A stretch of DNA of 64,000 nt from Tachypleus tridentatus (Eukaryota > Arthropoda > Merostomata > Xiphosura > Limulidae), in assembly GCF_004210375.1 (NCBI RefSeq), contig NC_134830.1, positions 1,550,001 to 1,614,000 on the forward strand. Direction: 5' to 3'. Below the pieces are notes generated by a model, which saw only the letters and a program-made list of their open reading frames with translations, did no database searches and was not told the origin of the DNA. Positions 58,201-64,000 of this stretch are shown here, piece by piece. Within the stretch, counting starts at the first letter, position 1. Each line of letters opens with the position of its first letter. The translations under genes and the position numbers were made by a program.

Positions 58201-58750
58201 AGTAATGGTAGAACAGAGCTGTTGGAAATAACAACCTATCGTAAACAGTTTTAATAACGTCATTATTTACTCACTCACTACGGTAAGTAGAACAGAGCTG
58301 TTCGAAATAACAACCTATTGTCAACAGTTTTAATAACGTCATTATTTACTCACTCAGTACGGTAAGTAGAACAAAGCTGTTGGAAATAACAACCTATCGT
58401 CAACAGTTTTAATAACGTCATTATTTACTCACTAAGTACGGTAAGTAGAACAGAGCTGTTCGAAATAACAACCTATCGTCAAAAGTTTTAATAACGTCAT
58501 TATTTACTCACTCAGTACGGTAAGTAGAAAAAAGCTGTTGGAAATAACAACCCATCGTAAACAGTTTTAATAACCTCATTATTTACTCACTCAGTACGGT
58601 AAGTAGAACAAAGCTGTTAGAAATAACATCCTATCGTCAACAGTTTTAATAACGTCATTATTTACTGACTCGGTACGGTAAATAGAACAGAGCTGTTGAA
58701 AATAACAACCTATCGTAAACAGTTTTAATAACGTCATTATTTACTCACTC
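46270..58750. repeat. 79-bp satellite, about 12.5 kb, roughly 158 units
   Basis: The unit is GGTAAGTAGAACAGAGCTG, TTGGAAATAACAACCTATCG, TCAACAGTTTTAATAACGTC, ATTATTTACTCACTCAGTAC. A frequent shorter unit lacks TGT in GAGCTGTTGG (reads GAGCTTGG). Recurrent variants (GAAATACGG, GGTATGGTAAGTACAAC, ATAATAACC) recur in the same order at about 48950, 49270, 50760 and 57340, showing multi-unit higher-order duplication. The most homogeneous part is about 53100-56400. A divergent island sits at 56970-57060. It ends at an N gap. Confidence 0.97.
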
Positions 58751-59250
58751 NNNNNNNNNNNNNNNNNNNNNNNNNNNNNNNNNNNNNNNNNNNNNNNNNN
58801 NNNNNNNNNNNNNNNNNNNNNNNNNNNNNNNNNNNNNNNNNNNNNNNNNNNNNNNNNNNNNNNNNNNNNNNNNNNNNNNNNNNNNNNNNNNNNNNNNNNN
58901 NNNNNNNNNNNNNNNNNNNNNNNNNNNNNNNNNNNNNNNNNNNNNNNNNNNNNNNNNNNNNNNNNNNNNNNNNNNNNNNNNNNNNNNNNNNNNNNNNNNN
59001 NNNNNNNNNNNNNNNNNNNNNNNNNNNNNNNNNNNNNNNNNNNNNNNNNNNNNNNNNNNNNNNNNNNNNNNNNNNNNNNNNNNNNNNNNNNNNNNNNNNN
59101 NNNNNNNNNNNNNNNNNNNNNNNNNNNNNNNNNNNNNNNNNNNNNNNNNNNNNNNNNNNNNNNNNNNNNNNNNNNNNNNNNNNNNNNNNNNNNNNNNNNN
59201 NNNNNNNNNNNNNNNNNNNNNNNNNNNNNNNNNNNNNNNNNNNNNNNNNN
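58751..59250. other. Assembly gap of 500 N
   Basis: Exactly 500 N between two unrelated satellites. The round size suggests a placeholder rather than a measured length. Open frames reported across it are meaningless. Confidence 0.99.
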
Positions 59251-62200
59251 GAACATCCATTAAACTCTTATATACAGTGTTGATTCTGTTGTTAGACACA
59301 GAACATCCATTAAACTCTTATATACAGTGTTGATTCTGTTGTTAGACACAGAACATCCATTAAACTCTTATATACAGTGTTGATTCTGTTGTTAGACACA
59401 GAACATCCATTAAACTCTTATATACAGTGTTGATTCTGTTGTTAGACACAGAACATCCATTAAACTCTTATATACAGTGTTGATTCTGTTGTTAGACACA
59501 GAACATCCATTAAACTCTTATATACAGTGTTGATTCTGTTGTTAGACACAGAACATCCATTAAACTCTTATATACAGTGTTGATTCTGTTGTTAGACACA
59601 GAACATCCATTAAACTCTTATATACAGTGTTGATTCTGTTGTTAGACACAGAACATCCATTAAACTCTTATATACAGTGTTGATTCTGTTGTTAGACACA
59701 GAACATCCATTAAACTCTTATATACAGTGTTGATTCTGTTGTTAGACACAGAACATCCATTAAACTCTTATATACAGTGTTGATTCTGTTGTTAGACACA
59801 GAACATCCATTAAACTCTTATATACAGTGTTGATTCTGTTGTTAGACACAGAACATCCATTAAACTCTTATATACAGTGTTGATTCTGTTGTTAGACACA
59901 GAACATCCATTAAACTCTTATATACAGTGTTGATTCTGTTGTTAGACACAGAACATCCATTAAACTCTTATATACAGTGTTGATTCTGTTGTTAGACACA
60001 GAACATCCATTAAACTCTTATATACAGTGTTGATTCTGTTGTTAGACACAGAACATCCATTAAACTCTTATATACAGTGTTGATTCTGTTGTTAGACACA
60101 GAACATCCATTAAACTCTTATATACAGTGTTGATTCTGTTGTTAGACACAGAACATCCATTAAACTCTTATATACAGTGTTGATTCTGTTGTTAGACACA
60201 GAACATCCATTAAACTCTTATATACAGTGTTGATTCTGTTGTTAGACACAGAACATCCATTAAACTCTTATATACAGTGTTGATTCTGTTGTTAGACACA
60301 GAACATCCATTAAACTCTTATATACAGTGTTGATTCTGTTGTTAGACACAGAACATCCATTAAACTCTTATATACAGTGTTGATTCTGTTGTTAGACACA
60401 GAACATCCATTAAACTCTTATATACAGTGTTGATTCTGTTGTTAGACACAGAACATCCATTAAACTCTTATATACAGTGTTGATTCTGTTGTTAGACACA
60501 GAACATCCATTAAACTCTTATATACAGTGTTGATTCTGTTGTTAGACACAGAACATCCATTAAACTCTTATATACAGTGTTGATTCTGTTGTTAGACACA
60601 GAACATCCATTAAACTCTTATATACAGTGTTGATTCTGTTGTTAGACACAGAACATCCATTAAACTCTTATATACAGTGTTGATTCTGTTGTTAGACACA
60701 GAACATCCATTAAACTCTTATATACAGTGTTGATTCTGTTGTTAGACACAGAACATCCATTAAACTCTTATATACAGTGTTGATTCTGTTGTTAGACACA
60801 GAACATCCATTAAACTCTTATATACAGTGTTGATTCTGTTGTTAGACACAGAACATCCATTAAACTCTTATATACAGTGTTGATTCTGTTGTTAGACACA
60901 GAACATCCATTAAACTCTTATATACAGTGTTGATTCTGTTGTTAGACACAGAACATCCATTAAACTCTTATATACAGTGTTGATTCTGTTGTTAGACACA
61001 GAACATCCATTAAACTCTTATATACAGTGTTGATTCTGTTGTTAGACACAGAACATCCATTAAACTCTTATATACAGTGTTGATTCTGTTGTTAGACACA
61101 GAACATCCATTAAACTCTTATATACAGTGTTGATTCTGTTGTTAGACACAGAACATCCATTAAACTCTTATATACAGTGTTGATTCTGTTGTTAGACACA
61201 GAACATCCATTAAACTCTTATATACAGTGTTGATTCTGTTGTTAGACACAGAACATCCATTAAACTCTTATATACAGTGTTGATTCTGTTGTTAGACACA
61301 GAACATCCATTAAACTCTTATATACAGTGTTGATTCTGTTGTTAGACACAGAACATCCATTAAACTCTTATATACAGTGTTGATTCTGTTGTTAGACACA
61401 GAACATCCATTAAACTCTTATAACAGTGTTGATTCTGTTGTTAGACACAGAACATCCATTAAACTCTTATATACAGTGTTGATTCTGTTGTTAGACACAG
61501 AACATCCATTAAACTCTTATATACAGTGTTGATTCTGTTGTTAGACACAGAACATCCATTAAACTCTTATATACAGTGTTGATTCTGTTGTTAGACACAG
61601 AACATCCATTAAACTCTTATATACAGTGTTGATTCTGTTGTTAGACACAGAACATCCATTAAACTCTTATATACAGTGTTGATTCTGTTGTTAGACACAG
61701 AACATCCATTAAACTCTTATATACAGTGTTGATTCTGTTGTTAGACACAGAACATCCATTAAACTCTTATATACAGTGTTGATTCTGTTGTTAGACACAG
61801 AACATCCATTAAACTCTTATATACAGTATACAGTTGATTCTGTTGTTAGACACAGAACATCCATTAAACTCTTATATACAGTGTTGATTCTGTTGTTAGA
61901 CACAGAACATCCATTAAACTCTTATATACAGTGTTGATTCTGTTGTTAGACACAGAACATCCATTAAACTCTTATATACAGTGTTGATTCTGTTGTTAGA
62001 CACAGAACATCCATTAAACTCTTATATACAGTGTTGATTCTGTTGTTAGACACAGAACATCCATTAAACTCTTATATACAGTGTTGATTCTGTTGTTAGA
62101 CACAGAACATCCATTAAACTCTTATATACAGTGTTGATTCTGTTGTTAGACACAGAACATCCATTAAACTCTTATATACAGTGTTGATTCTGTTGTTAGA

Positions 62201-64000
62201 CACAGAACATCCATTAAACTCTTATATACAGTGTTGATTCTGTTGTTAGACACAGAACATCCATTAAACTCTTATATACAGTGTTGATTCTGTTGTTAGA
62301 CACAGAACATCCATTAAACTCTTATATACAGTGTTGATTCTGTTGTTAGACACAGAACATCCATTAAACTCTTATATACAGTGTTGATTCTGTTGTTAGA
62401 CACAGAACATCCATTAAACTCTTATATACAGTGTTGATTCTGTTGTTAGACACAGAACATCCATTAAACTCTTATATACAGTGTTGATTCTGTTGTTAGA
62501 CACAGAACATCCATTAAACTCTTATATACAGTGTTGATTCTGTTGTTAGACACAGAACATCCATTAAACTCTTATATACAGTGTTGATTCTGTTGTTAGA
62601 CACAGAACATCCATTAAACTCTTATATACAGTGTTGATTCTGTTGTTAGACACAGAACATCCATTAAACTCTTATATACAGTGTTGATTCTGTTGTTAGA
62701 CACAGAACATCCATTAAACTCTTATATACAGTGTTGATTCTGTTGTTAGACACAGAACATCCATTAAACTCTTATATACAGTGTTGATTCTGTTGTTAGA
62801 CACAGAACATCCATTAAACTCTTATATACAGTGTTGATTCTGTTGTTAGACACAGAACATCCATTAAACTCTTATATACAGTGTTGATTCTGTTGTTAGA
62901 CACAGAACATCCATTAAACTCTTATATACAGTGTTGATTCTGTTGTTAGACACAGAACATCCATTAAACTCTTATATACAGTGTTGATTCTGTTGTTAGA
63001 CACAGAACATCCATTAAACTCTTATATACAGTGTTGATTCTGTTGTTAGACACAGAACATCCATTAAACTCTTATATACAGTGTTGATTCTGTTGTTAGA
63101 CACAGAACATCCATTAAACTCTTATATACAGTGTTGATTCTGTTGTTAGACACAGAACATCCATTAAACTCTTATATACAGTGTTGATTCTGTTGTTAGA
63201 CACAGAACATCCATTAAACTCTTATATACAGTGTTGATTCTGTTGTTAGACACAGAACATCCATTAAACTCTTATATACAGTGTTGATTCTGTTGTTAGA
63301 CACAGAACATCCATTAAACTCTTATATACAGTGTTGATTCTGTTGTTAGACACAGAACATCCATTAAACTCTTATATACAGTGTTGATTCTGTTGTTAGA
63401 CACAGAACATCCATTAAACTCTTATATACAGTGTTGATTCTGTTGTTAGACACAGAACATCCATTAAACTCTTATATACAGTGTTGATTCTGTTGTTAGA
63501 CACAGAACATCCATTAAACTCTTATATACAGTGTTGATTCTGTTGTTAGACACAGAACATCCATTAAACTCTTATATACAGTGTTGATTCTGTTGTTAGA
63601 CACAGAACATCCATTAAACTCTTATATACAGTGTTGATTCTGTTGTTAGACACAGAACATCCATTAAACTCTTATATACAGTGTTGATTCTGTTGTTAGA
63701 CACAGAACATCCATTAAACTCTTATATACAGTGTTGATTCTGTTGTTAGACACAGAACATCCATTAAACTCTTATATACAGTGTTGATTCTGTTGTTAGA
63801 CACAGAACATCCATTAAACTCTTATATACAGTGTTGATTCTGTTGTTAGACACAGAACATCCATTAAACTCTTATATACAGTGTTGATTCTGTTGTTAGA
63901 CACAGAACATCCATTAAACTCTTATATACAGTGTTGATTCTGTTGTTAGACACAGAACATCCATTAAACTCTTATATACAGTGTTGATTCTGTTGTTAGA
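59251..64000. repeat. 50-bp satellite, about 95 copies, nearly identical, continues past window
   Basis: The unit is GAACATCCATTAAACTCTTA, TATACAGTGTTGATTCTGTT, GTTAGACACA. I see only two exceptions: a 1-bp deletion near 61424 and a 5-bp insertion near 61829 (CAGTATACAGTTG). No point-variant subfamilies are visible, unlike every other array here. Both ends are open (N gap on the left, window end on the right). Confidence 0.98.

Noticed and set aside
58741-59299. Frames of 171 and 184 codons made of X residues
   Set aside because: They translate the N gap and have no meaning.
46270-64000. CRISPR array
   Set aside because: The repeats are head-to-tail with no unique spacers of constant length and the DNA is eukaryotic.

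Overview
This is eukaryotic nuclear DNA, almost certainly from a chelicerate and most likely a horseshoe crab. The evidence is split coding exons with canonical GT/AG sites, I-type non-LTR retrotransposons, a Tc1-like transposon relic, and tRNA-headed SINEs of a type I associate from memory with Limulus/Tachypleus. The species call is inference. There are no prokaryotic genes, operons or CRISPR arrays. N gaps lie at 1-108 and 58751-59250.

Two host genes are visible as exons and they converge. On the + strand, five exons (879-1009, 6881-6976, 7284-7324, 8026-8117, 19624-19758) encode the C-terminal 164 residues of UDP-glucose 6-dehydrogenase (UGDH). Its N-terminal exons lie upstream of the window. 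On the - strand, three exons (44211-44097, 37365-37259, 31531-31349) encode 134 residues of a fibroblast growth factor (FGF)-like protein: the whole beta-trefoil core and the C-terminus. The N-terminal exon was not found. Both reading frames join cleanly across all introns. UGDH makes UDP-glucuronate, the precursor of heparan sulphate, and FGFs need heparan sulphate to signal, but nothing in the sequence shows co-regulation.

The rest is introns and intergenic DNA filled with mobile elements and minisatellites. A roughly 6.3 kb LINE (8604-14946) sits in the last UGDH intron, nested inside an older copy of the same family with a 12-bp target-site duplication. Two further rearranged copies lie at 25236-29664 and 32656-36799, and a degenerate fragment at 15181-17513. 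All are on the + strand. A Tc1-like relic (17640-18873) and a full-length SINE with an 11-bp target-site duplication (19111-19390) lie just before the last UGDH exon.

Eighteen direct-repeat arrays (units 26-137 bp) make up close to half of the window by my hand count. The largest are a 79-bp array of about 12.5 kb (46270-58750) and a nearly perfect 50-bp array (59251 to the window end). Several units carry recurring protein-binding-like motifs (palindromic RUNX/E-box, AP-1, CACGTG, CRE half-site). The most interesting items are the FGF-like gene, a 117-bp duplication that copies the UGDH stop codon region, the nested LINE with a triplicated structured 3' UTR, and the architecture of the large satellites. 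I see no evidence for a wholly new biological system.
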